From contig JAQOTE010000037.1 of the NCBI GenBank assembly GCA_029945375.1, forward strand, positions 62,001 to 126,000: a stretch of 64,000 bases of DNA, given 5' to 3'. Of the stretch, positions 12,901-24,900 are shown in pieces. Below the pieces are notes generated by a model. That model made no database searches, was not told where the DNA came from, and saw only the letters and a list, made by a program, of their open reading frames with translations. Positions within the stretch are counted from its first letter, which is position 1. Every line of letters starts with the position of its first letter. This DNA is from Agaricus subrufescens (taxonomy: Eukaryota; Basidiomycota; Agaricomycetes; Agaricales; Agaricaceae). The position numbers and the translations under genes are program-made.

Positions 12901-15900
12901 GACACAGGCATAGGTTTCCATCTTCCACTCTCGACGTATCGCTTCTTTTTATCTAACCATTGTTCCAGCAGAGCGTCCGGGCATCTCGAGGGCCTCCAGT
13001 TGTATCTCTTTGTGGTGTCTATTAGCGGGATTTCGTGGTTGATTTCGCGTAGTGGTGGAAGAGGTGTGTCTATAGCGTTTTTACAAAGTGGCTTCGCATA
13101 CTCAATTAACTTTTCACGAACCTTTTGTAGATTATCCTCATAGATTTCCGTTGCTCTCGACTCGAGTATTCGTATCCTCGGTCCTTTTAGGGGTAGGGAC
13201 CTGTCGCTACCGATTACGATAGCAGGTGGTTCCAGGCAAAGGCTGATGCGATGTTGGTAGAGGAATGGAGTTCCGAGAATAAGATCGTAGTTGGAGAGAT
13301 TCATGACGTCAAAGCGTCTTTCTTCTTTTATGCCTTGGTAAGTCAATGTGGTCGTCGTACTGTAGTTCACCTTGGATCGAGATCCCTGTACCGCCATCTG
13401 GACTTGTAATGGTTTTGCTAATTCTTCTTTCGATAGATCCAGTTGTTGCACCAAGGCTCCGGATATGAAGTCACTGAGGGAGCCCGAATCAACTAATGCC
13501 CTTGCTGGATGTCCGTTGACGTTGACGACGATTACCAAAGGTTTTGGTACTGGTCGAGTGACATCTTTGACATTTGCGGAGTTCCTTTGCAATGTCGGGT
13601 AAGTACCCGCTTTCACTTGTGCACCAAATGCTTCAATCTCTATATAGTCTGATTCTGAGCACTCTTGTTCAGATTCGCTGTCTCGAGATTCAAAGTTCGA
13701 GTCTCTCCTGTTGTCGTATGGTCCCTTCTCGAGATGTTCCCATTGCTCAAGAGGGACTTCAGGCCACTGTTTTCCTAATTGCGGTCCATATTCAAGTCGC
13801 CAGTATTCTTTGGTCCACCATCCCACTATGTTGAACTGGGGATTTTGTAGGAGTCCATAAGGTATAGAACGGCATATGCTTGTTCGAATGTCTCTGATTT
13901 CCGCCATCTCTCCCCTCTTTATCGCTCCATATCGCTCGTGATAACAGTATTCGAATTCGGATTCAACTCTATGAGTGAAGCCTCCCCAAAGCAGTCCTTT
14001 CTTGGAGTTTAGAACGAACTCTGCGTTCGCAAGGTAGTCATCCTCGTAATCGCTGTCAATCGCTATTTTGTCTATCATGGTTGTTATGCATTTAGGTACG
14101 GGTTTTCGACCTGCTGCGAAGAATAATTTTCGCCATATGTACCGTGCGATTACGGATGGCTTCCATGACAATACATGCTCCATGTTCATGGTGATCTCGC
14201 ACCTCCAGGCAGAGCTAGTGATGTAATATCTTCCACGTCGTTTGCGCACCTCATTGTTATACCATTTTTTAGGAAAGAATTCCATTAGGACTCGTTCCAG
14301 CTTATTGGTTGCAACATCTCCGATCAACCCATTGTTTGAGCACAGGAAGTGAGCAATCCTTTTTCCAGTATTATATGATCCGTTATAGTGTAGTCCGTTG
14401 TCTATGAATCGAAACATCCGTTGACCTAGATCATCCCCAGTCTCTTCTTTAGGTTTGTTATTCCTGAACTGGTTACTAACCCAACTATTCACCCTTTCCC
14501 AGGAGTCCATTGTTTCGCTCTCATCACGTAGGAACGAGAAGACCGAGGATTCAGGGGGTACCGCAATCGTGTCCCCATCCATGACTTTCACGAATTCGAA
14601 GTTTTCTCTCGGATCGTATCTATTGTCACGTCTATACGTTTTACCAACTGCCACGTCTGCAAGCAAGTTCAGGAGTGCCCGTTTATACTCGCAATCGTGG
14701 AGATCGTGTGAGGTTGAGTTTTGCCTAGGGGCTGGTTGAGCACGGTGGTATTTGGGTGAGCTGTATTCTATATCTTCTTCTAGGCTCGAGTTGGAGACGC
14801 TTAGCAATTCAGGTAGATCATCGCCGATTATACCGTCTTCGTCATTGTACAGTCCCCTCCAATTTTCGTCTGGCGTCATTCCTGGACCTCCACCTGTGTC
14901 GTCGTTACTTAGTGTGTCAGAGACATCCAGTTGTCCGTCATAGGATGACGTTTCCGAAGGGCAACGTTTATTGGGGTGGAAAATTCTGAGAGAGGCGAGT
15001 ACAAGTTCATTTGCGCATTCAGTAGTGTCCGCCAATGTCCGCAGTCTTTCAGTTTCTTCTAGATTCGCAACTTCTACATTGTTGGATCGAATTCCAGGTG
15101 GTCCTTGAGAAGAGGAGGAGACGACTTGGGAGTCGGGACATTGCCTAGTCATATGGCCTCCGTCGCCACACTTCTGACACTTGCCTTCCCTTCGTCTACG
15201 TTCCCATTCTTCTTTAGGTACCCAATTCGACTTTCGGTTTTCTTTGGTGAAATTGGTTTTTCGACGGTATGTAGGTGAGGAGCTGCGCTTTCTCCTTCGG
15301 TATCCGTTGTTCATATTCGCGGTAGTATTAGTTCTGCGCCCGAATTTGGTTTTCTCCCTCCGATAATGTCCTCTATTTTCTTGGTTTTCGTTTGAAGAAT
15401 TTGCCTTGTGTGTGTGATGTTTCTTGTGATTGTGACGCGATTTTCTCTCACTGGTATTTCTTCGGGATTGGTTGTGATTCGGGTGTTCAAAGTTTCTGGT
15501 TAACACCACTGATTGTGCCATTTCTATGCGTTCCGCCGTTAACTTGATTTCTTCCAGGGAGTTTAAGTCAGGATTCAAATTGCTCAGCCAAAGCTGTTCC
15601 TGGATTTCTGAACGAAGTCCATGCCAGAATTTATCTGCCATGGTACGTTCGTCATTCTGATTTTCTGCATCCAATCCGACAACGATGAAGAGTTCATAGA
15701 GTTGGCTTGTGTATTCCTTAACAGTCATTGAACGTTGTTTTAGATTGTTCAGTTTTGATCGTTGTCTGGTTCTAAAATCGGCAGGGAAACAGTGGTTAAA
15801 CAAGGCCTCAGCGAATTCATGCCACTTCCACCGTTGTGGTTGTAGCGACACATTCAGTAGGTAAAAGTCATAGGCTTTTTCAGTAAGAAATTTCGAGGCA

Positions 15901-18900
15901 ATTGTTACTTCTCGTTCTTTTGGGGCACGACCGTCGCTTAGATACTCATCGGTTTGTTTTATAAACCTGAAGAACTTTTGTATGGAGGGGGATCCGTCAT
16001 ATTTCTCAGGGGGAATAGGCTTGAACAGTGAGTAGCTATTCTTTTTCGTTTTGGAGTTCCGATGTATTTTAGAGCGATGACTATTCATGCTATCAGAGCT
16101 TGTATAATCAGGCATGTCGTTTGATGAGGAGTCGCTCGGACTACTGGACTCATCTTCGGATGAGTTTGACGAGGAATCGGATGGTTCAGGTTGACTATCC
16201 TCAGGTTCAGAGTCATTTGGGTCTGGTATTGTGATTGGAGATTCATGATATCGATGAGAAGAATGCTTTCTCGGATGCGCTTTCTTGTGTCTGGATTGGT
16301 GACGCTTATTTCCTTTGCGTTTAGATTTCTTTCGATAATCATGAGATTCGTTTTCCCTCTCGGGGGCGGTAGAGCGTTGTCGGAGTTCGTCGAATGCCAT
16401 TCCTAAATAGCTTTTGGGATTGACCAGGTCTATTGGTCTATTTATCCCTGACGAGTTACCCAAGCTAGCATTTTCAACATGCGATTGTCCTCGATTCCTG
16501 GTGTAATTGTTTCTTATGAATTTACCGATACCCTGGCTTTGGCCATTTTGCTTTGTTGGCTTGTCTCGAGCGGGGGTAGCTCTTATGCTCGGGGTTATTG
16601 TGTCTGATATGGTACTGCTCTGTCGCGGGGTTGAGGTGGCCTTGGGCCTTTTCCCTCTTTTTTCCATTATGCGTTTCGCTTCTTCGAACACGCGTTGTTG
16701 GGCCTCCGGATTTAATTCTTCCTCCGGTATATCGGAGTTTCCCCAGTTGCGGGGGTCTATACCTTTTCCTTTACCAATTGATGGCCCTGCTTTGGCTGTG
16801 TTAGCGAATTCAACGTTCGCTCGCCTATTGTATATTATACCCCTTTGTTCTTCAGTAAGATTGGCGGCCGCCGTACTGATATCTCGGGTCCATTGGTTGT
16901 CTTCCAGTTGTATAGAATTTTCTTCCTCGATTGGATTGATCGAATACAGCGCAGTATAGTAATTGTCATTGTTGCTAATACTAGTTTTCTCGTTCGGGGA
17001 AAGTGACAAGGTGCTTAGGGAATTAACTATTTTTACGAAATCGTTAGACAAGCTAGATACATCGTTGTTATCTTTATACTCGACTCTCGCGTCCGAGACG
17101 TCGGGGCTTGTTGATGAATATGGGGATAAACCCTCATCATCCGTGGAAGAGATCGGGTCCTCAGGTGGATCCGCGATCTTGACTTCCAGTTGAGGTATAT
17201 TTTCCTCGCATGATACGGTGGGTCTTAATACGGTTTCCTTCTCCACAGGAGGAAGGAGATGGTCAGGGACTGGGAGTCCGGGTGGCTGTGCAGGAAATTT
17301 TTCATTAACGGGTTTTTGAGAGATAGACTCACTTTTTTGTATTTTTTGAGTTTGATTTTGAGTAGTACGACTTCGCAGATTGTATCTTGACATTCTTGTT
17401 TTGATGTGGTTTGAAGGTTGTTGATGACTATAGAGGTTAGTCTTTTTGTTTGACGGAGTGAATTACCTGGTTGGCCTAACCGGGGTCTTCCAAACGTCGA
17501 GTGGGGAGTAAGGAGTTTTTTGTTAAGAGTAGATAGTGGGGGCTGTCGAAAATATGTAACGAGAGAGGTAACTGTCACGTTACACGATGAAGACCTTTCA
17601 GACGGAGGACTCGACAGGTATAACTATCGGGTTAAGAAAAGTCTAGCTAATACAAACAGTGAATAGAGGTTTATATATCTAGAGACTGTTTGTCTAAGCT
17701 GTGTTAAAAGAAACAAATAACAAATATCGGTAATGACATAGCCGGCGCTACACCTAATTGCTTCTTAGTCACCTCGAAGGTGCTGCTTTCTTAGCATCCT
17801 TGGTGAAGGCATGCCATATCTTCGACAAGGGGGTCATACCTCCGACGGCCAACTTTTCTGTCCCGAACAGAGCCATTGACTGGGACAAGTATGCGATTGA
17901 GGTCGTCACAAAACCAGTAGCGCTCGGGTGCAAGACCAAAGGCAAGCAACCGCTGATCTCGATTGCCAGTGCGGGAATAGGCGGATCAATTGGTCACGTG
18001 CTACTCGAAGGCCCGCCGGTGAAAGCCATCGCGCCGCACTTACCGCACGAAAATTGTGCCCTTTTCCTCGTCGGAGGACTAACGCCCGCCGCAGCGGAAA
18101 CTGTGGCGCAAGAGATCTTGCGTCTTCCCCATGATCGTGAAGTAATTCTCGCAAATGCCGTGCATGCTTCGCGACAAGCACGGCAGCTCCCTTGGAGGTC
18201 TTTCTTCATCCTCAACAACAACAACTCCATTCCGCTCGAATCCCTTCCTCGCCCAATCTTAGTGCCTACAAAGGCTCCTCAACTGTCTTTTGTTTTCTCT
18301 GGCCAAGGACCTCACAATGCGCACATGGGTCACCAGTTGTTCCAGCGCTATCCTGTGTTCAGGAAGGCCGTGATCGAATTGGACGAAACTCATCGGAAAG
18401 TCATGGGATACTCTCTCTTGAAAGCTACTGGCCTTTTTTCCCGTGATATAACCGATCCGAAGATCCTACAGAAGAAGTGGCCCATCATTTTTACTCTTCC
18501 TGCCCTTGTCATGGTCCAAATAGGTCTCTTCGAGCTTCTCAAGAGTGTAGGAATCGTACCAGATTACTTACTCGGACATTCGGCTGGAGAGACACCGATA
18601 GTATACGCCTCTGGAGCTGGTCCGATGGCTATGGCCATGGAGATAGCCCTCGCTCGCGGTCGTGCCATGACATGCGTAGAATCTATAGGTGCTGGTATGG
18701 CCGTTGTCGCATCGAATGTTGCTACATGCCAAACTTTGATCGACCGAGTAAACCAGGGTGGCCCCACAGGAGACCATCTCGAGATTACTTGTTTCAATGC
18801 AGAAGATTCGGTAACCGTATCAGGAAAGACGGAGCTACTAAACGCTCTTGTATCGTCAGCGAAGGAACGAGGGATATATGCTCAGCACATCAACACTTTC

Positions 18901-21900
18901 GTTCCTGGGCATTCAAAGTACATTGAACATTGTCGAGAAGAACATAATCGGCTCGTCAAGGACATCTTCAATAGGTATCCAGGCCCACATATGCCTATCA
19001 TCCCTGTTTTTTCCACGTGTAGACCTGGCGAAACAGTCCACGAATTTACCGCGGAATACTTTTGGGATAATGTCAGGAACCCGGTTCATTTCACCGATGC
19101 GCTGTCCCTACTCCTTGCAAGAAACAACTCGTCTACGTTTGTGGAGATCTCCCCTCATCCTGTTCTTTCTAGTGCTATTTCTTCTTATGGCGTTCCATCA
19201 ACGCGCACTGTTTGCCCAATGCAAAGATTTCCAAGGGGCGCGTATGACCCCAACCACGAGGTTGTGTATTTCCTCACGAAGATTGCTCAGGTGGCGTTGG
19301 CCGGTTATAACCGGACCGATCTGTCTGGGCTGTACGGTATCCCAAAAAACCATAAACCATTGTTCAACCATCCGCTACGCAGGTCCCAGGTCCCGCCTTT
19401 CAAAACATTCAATATAGCCCGCACTAAAACTCCAACCCCGCTTCTCTCTTTTCTACCTTCCCTTAGCCGCGATGCACTTGATCTGTTTCGCCAACATCGA
19501 GTAGGCGATGTTCCTGTTGTTCCTGGAACTGGTTGGATCGAAATGGTGCGAGGAGATTTTTTTCAGGCTCTTATTAGTGCTAACTTCGTGTGATAGGCCT
19601 TGGAAGCTGGTGGCCGTTGTTTATGGGACATCGAATTTCATTCCCTTTATTCTCTACAGCAAGATCGCACCCCAGCTTTACATTTTGAACGAGAAGGTCA
19701 CAACAGGTGGTCTGTAACGTCATCTCAAACCATCGATGTACCTAACGTCAGTCTTCCACTTTCGGGGCTGTCGTCTATTATTAACTTCATACTCTAGATG
19801 GAAAATCGTACTCTGGTCGCCACAGGTTGTTTAGGAAAGGGTTCCTCCCAACGCACTATCAATAATCTCAACATCATGGTTCTACAACGAAAACTTAACA
19901 ATATCTCTTTGGAAGGTGTGCCTACATCTGACTCTGGCTTCATACCGGTTGCTCAAACAGAACCTGCAGACCTTCATACAATCTTCGGCAACAAATGTCA
20001 TTACGGCCCATTATTTAGCCGTATCGTTTCCTTACGCGGAGGTCCTTCTGAGGCACTGGCAGAACTTCGAGGGTTGGATAAAGAAGAAAGGTAAGTGTAT
20101 ACCGCCCAACAACGAAAGAGGCACGTTTACAGAAGGAATCCAAAGGTCGGCAGGTTATATTCTCCACCCGGCTGCTTTGGATGCATGCCTTCGCGTTATC
20201 GCATACCGAGAACTGCTACAAGTATGGGATACGGGCCTCTGGTTCCCCAAGCACATCCGAAAATTTATTTGCCATAAGGAAATGAATTCACCTTCAATCT
20301 TCGTTTATATTCGCCTTAGTCGTTGGGAACTAGGTTCCAGTTCTTTCCGCCTTCTACGAAACTTATGCTGATATTTCCCTCCTACATTTAGATTCTCGAA
20401 CATTCAATATATCGATCACAAACGACCAGGGCCATCTAATCTGTGAATTCGAAGACTTCACCTTGTGGCGTACCCAACCAGACGTAATTTCCAAGCCAAG
20501 GCGAGCGCTCAAATTGACTTCCGAACCACTCTCAATACCGAGCATCACCTTTCCTGCGTCGCTCCCATTCCAGGGTCAGGACAAGAACTCCCACGAGAAG
20601 CTCTTCTGTGTCCTAGATCATATGGTGCTTGAACAAGTCCGGAAAACGCTTAAACTGCAACCGCATTGCGGAAAAAGTGTATGTTCTAGAATAGCGCCAC
20701 TAGTACTACCAAACAGCTGACGTTTCTCTCATTCAGGTCGATAGATCACGGTACCTAACATGGATGACTGAGTTGAGCGAGGCTTCAAGTCCGCCTGAGT
20801 TACTGGAACATTCCGAGCATGAGGTCCGCGAACAACAGCTCAAGTGGCCTACATACTTTGAAATTACTCGACGACTTGGGCAAGTACACGAAGATATCCT
20901 ACTATCTTCTCAGGTATTCTCCTCTACTTTTTTCTTTCTGAAACTTTTTACTTAATCATACGTGTTTAGGCAGCTGTTAATGCACTTTTCGCTGATGACT
21001 TGATGAGCCGGTATTACGTGGAGCATAATCGTTTATCTGGAGCTTGTGAAGAAATGTCCCAGCGATTTGACAGTATTATGAAGGCGCTGACTGAGTCGGG
21101 GAGGCATACAGCAAAAGTTCTCGAAATTGGAGCGGGTACGAACTAATGGCCTACGTCCCTTAGTCAGGATATTGATGTGCCATATTTTCTAGGGACCGGG
21201 ATGCTTACGCGTCAACTTGATTCCGTGATCAAGAGATACCCACAAATCGTAGTGGAATATACCGTCACTGATGTATCGTATTCGCTTGCGCAAGATTTGG
21301 CAAAGTCATTGGAGCAGGATCGACTCATACCAAAGGTCTACGACGTAACCAAGGATCCCTATTCTCAAGGTCATTTGCCTGAAAGCTATGACATCATTGT
21401 GGCTTACCACGTTCTTCATGTCGCACCTGAGCTTGAAACTTTAGCTCGGCGGCTGCACGATCTACTCGTACCAGGAGGTTTTCTACTGGCAGTGGAGATA
21501 GATAACACGTCATGGTCCGATAAACCTGGAGCGGCATGGATGGACTTTACTCTAGGGTCTTTTTCCGAATGGTTCGGCTACCATGATGAACGCGACCATT
21601 GCTCGATGATTCCCTCCCAGTGGGAAGCATTACTACACTCTTCAAATTTCTATAATTTCTCGACGATTATTGGATCGAAATGCTGCTTCGATTTTATTTT
21701 TACCTGCCAGAAAAAGCTCGATTCCGCCAGGACGACAGCTGAGCAAGCACCCGCTGTTGAGATATACCACTACAAGGATGGAGAGGAACGCCAGCTCCAG
21801 CACTTCTTCCGCACTTTTAATCCTGGTGAAGGCGGCGTAGTGTGTTTATGGACAAGCAGTAACTACGACAGCGACTCTGCGATGGGCTTGGTTATGACGC

Positions 21901-24900
21901 TCACTAGGGAGTTTGCAAGTTGGACGATCTGGTTGGCAATGTTCGATCGCGATGTGGATGCCACGAGAGCTGAGGAAATCATCAAGGCCAACCATCTACA
22001 CCTCGCCCGTGAGCGTCTCGCATACTTCTCCGCTGAAGGGACCCCTTCCTTTCCTCGAGTTGTGCGACTGCCGCCTCTTTCAGATGAACATACCGCCCAA
22101 AGTTTCGCTCCTCCCTCGAAGAATCACCTTATTTTACGGGTCAGCGATCATGATCATGATGGTTTCATTGGAGAGGTCGTTAAGAGCAGAGACCCGGAAG
22201 TTCCCGAGGGGTCTGTCGTAGCCGGAATAAGCGGGAAGGTTAGGAGAACGACGCTCCTTACAGTGCATAGTGGTAGTGTTATAAAGGTTGACCAACCGAA
22301 CCGCCGATTACTCCCATACCTGCCAGCGATGCTACTCCAATTTGAATGCCTTGAATCTTTTCGTTTCATGCAACCACTCTACGACCATCCCCCCTTACGA
22401 ATCCTAATAGCCCTGCGCAGTCAAAATTTGACGAGCACACTATCTGGCCTTCTCGACGCATCATCGTGCAAGATCACCGTTCTTACAGAACCTACCAACT
22501 CATTTGTGGATGTTGTTGTGACGGATCCAGAAACTATCAAGGCTCATCCTCTGCTGGAACAACAAGTTGGTACGAATGGTCGAATGGTGATTTGGTCTCC
22601 TCAGTTGGTCGAACGCGTTGTATCCCGCGAGCCTTGGATACTGCGCCATATTTTCAAAATAGGTTTGAATAATTTCAAGATCCCACTCGATACGCCCTGC
22701 ATCGCTGGCTCTGATGACATGGTTGACACCTTGCGATCTAATGAGCCCAAAGATTCTCCGCATAGCTTTCTGGATCCACATCGAGTATACCTATTGATCG
22801 GAGGTATCGGAGGTATTGGTCTCCATCTTGCAGTCTGGCTTTATCAGGTTTGTTAGTCATTGTCTCTCCCACTGAGCTTTACCCAAGTCATTTTTCACAG
22901 AACGGTGCACGTCATATTTATCTCACCTCTCGTCGAGGACGAGACACTGTTCTACAAGCAGATGACGCCTTGCTTCGGTACAAACTCCAGTATTTGGAGA
23001 GTCTGACAGATCTTGATTTGCGATTGGTTACTTGTGATGCTTTGAGTGTCAATGAAACCAAAGAATTCCTCGCTTCAATTCAACTTCCTATCGCTGGTTG
23101 TTTCCTCATGCCGCTTATTCTCCGTGACTCCCTCTTCCTTAATCAAACGGAAGAAACGATAGACATCGTTAAGAGATCGAAAGTTGAAGCCTTCAATATA
23201 ATCAGCACTCATTGTGACTTAAAGGCGATGGATTTCTTCGTTGCATTTTCGTCTGTAGCAGCCCTTTGGGGTAACCCTGGACAATCTAATTATGGGAGGT
23301 ACATCCTACTTGTATCTTCATTTCGCGTATATGGTTCTCATGCTTTGCTTGCAGTGCTTGCGCTATTCTGGATGGGAAAATGTCGGAATATCTAAACGCT
23401 TTTGCTCTACTTGTGCCTGCTATCATGGACGCGGGATATATTCTGCGGGCGGGGACACTTGATCATTTTAGTTTCACGGGCGCTGATGAATGGGGTATGA
23501 GCGTTGAAGGTGTGTTGATATTGTATCGATCATATGCGCTTGACTGACCGAACAACATAGAACTTTGTGAATACATTAGAGATGGGATCCGGAGAGTAAA
23601 GCTAGGGATCAATCCCTCGATATACATTCCCGATATAGACACCCGCATGTTAACCAAGCATCTCGCTCTACCACCGCCCTACCGCTTCCTCGTTCCATTA
23701 TCATCACCGAGAACTACAAAAGCACGGACAGCCATACCACAACAACCGGAGAATTCAAGTCTGGATGTTGAAGCTGTTGTTAAAGTTGTGCGGGAAATTA
23801 TTCGAACGAGTCTCGGAATTCAGGATGAAGACGCATTTTCACCTGACATCCCTCTCATTAACTATGGTCTCGATTCCATTCGAGCGACTCGCCTATCTCG
23901 TCAGCTCAAACCACATATTGAAATCTCACAGATGGATCTCCTGCTCGGGATGTCGTGGACGAAGTTGGAAGAACGAGTCAAACGCGATTGTTCAGCCAAA
24001 ATGGAGTCACTTGATGTCCTCACGATGCGTAAAGGCGCTGTCCTCTCATCCCTAGATTCCATACGAGCGTCTCAGCCTTTCAAACGACTAGAGCCTCGCA
24101 TCCAACCCTCACATGTCGGCGTGCTCCTCGGAATGTCCTGTATATCATGGGTGGAGCTCAGAACCAAGATTATACAGATAGGCGATGACAAATGCCAGGA
24201 TAGGAAAAGGGTGTTTAGTTCCGGTGTTGTTGATGACTGTAGAAAATTAGTTGTCGAGAGCCTGGGCGTTGATCCCGCGACATTCGATGTCGATATACCT
24301 TTCATCAATTATGGTCTGGATTCGATCAGGGCGACAAGGCTCTCCAGACAGCTACAGCCATATCTGGAGGTTTCTCAGATGGATTTATTGTTAGGTATGG
24401 CATGGAGAGGACTTGAAGGGAAGATCCTGAACACGGTTTACCCGGATGAGTCTGCACCAATGACGAAGAAATTTATTCGAGGATCGGCTTCCCCGAAGCG
24501 ATGGTCGGTGTCATTCACCAAATTGGATGAGTCAATTGGAGATGGACCTATCATCCTGGCGTTACCAGGGGCCACCGGGGCATTAGGCACGATTTCTCCG
24601 ATAATGAATCATGCTAAGAAGGGATCCGCAACCATTTGGGCGGTTCACTTTGACTCCCCTATGGGTGCTGATCCGCCACCGTCTCTGCAAGACCTTGGTA
24701 ATGAAATTTTCGAAGGAATCAAGGAACGGTATCCCCATGGCGCTCTACGTATTGTGTCGTTCTCAGGTTCCAGTGCTCTAGCCTTTGTGTTAGCGAAAAG
24801 CTTCGAAGCTGAAGGAAGACAAGTTCTGGATATCTCATTCCTCGACCATTTCCCGGCTCTATTTTGCCATGATTGGTATGACATCGAAACTTACATTACG

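Larger units (their letters stand above)
8331..17752 (-). mobile_element. complete Ty3/Gypsy LTR retrotransposon (chromovirus-like), 9422 bp
   Basis: Two 198-bp LTRs, identical as far as I could compare by eye, bound one long polyprotein frame on the minus strand. Both LTRs start TG and end CA. The 5-bp direct repeat CCTAA lies at 8326-8330 and 17753-17757. Order gag, protease, RT, RNase H, integrase is that of Ty3/Gypsy (Metaviridae). Identical LTRs and an unbroken frame indicate recent insertion. Just inside the 5' LTR (minus strand, from 17554) I do not see the usual TGG primer-site start, so priming may differ. A short purine stretch (GGAGGG) lies just upstream of the 3' LTR at 8529-8545. 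Confidence 0.95.
8291..17768 (+). other. PKS intron 8, expanded from 51 bp to 9478 bp by a retrotransposon
   Basis: The donor GTAGGTATTG at 8291 and acceptor CTTCTTAG ending at 17768 join GG to T and restore the KS motif NVGHLEG. Removing the 9422-bp element and one copy of the 5-bp target duplication leaves a 51-bp intron, the same size as the others in the gene. Insertion point and TSD lie inside the intron, so no coding base was lost. Confidence 0.9.
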
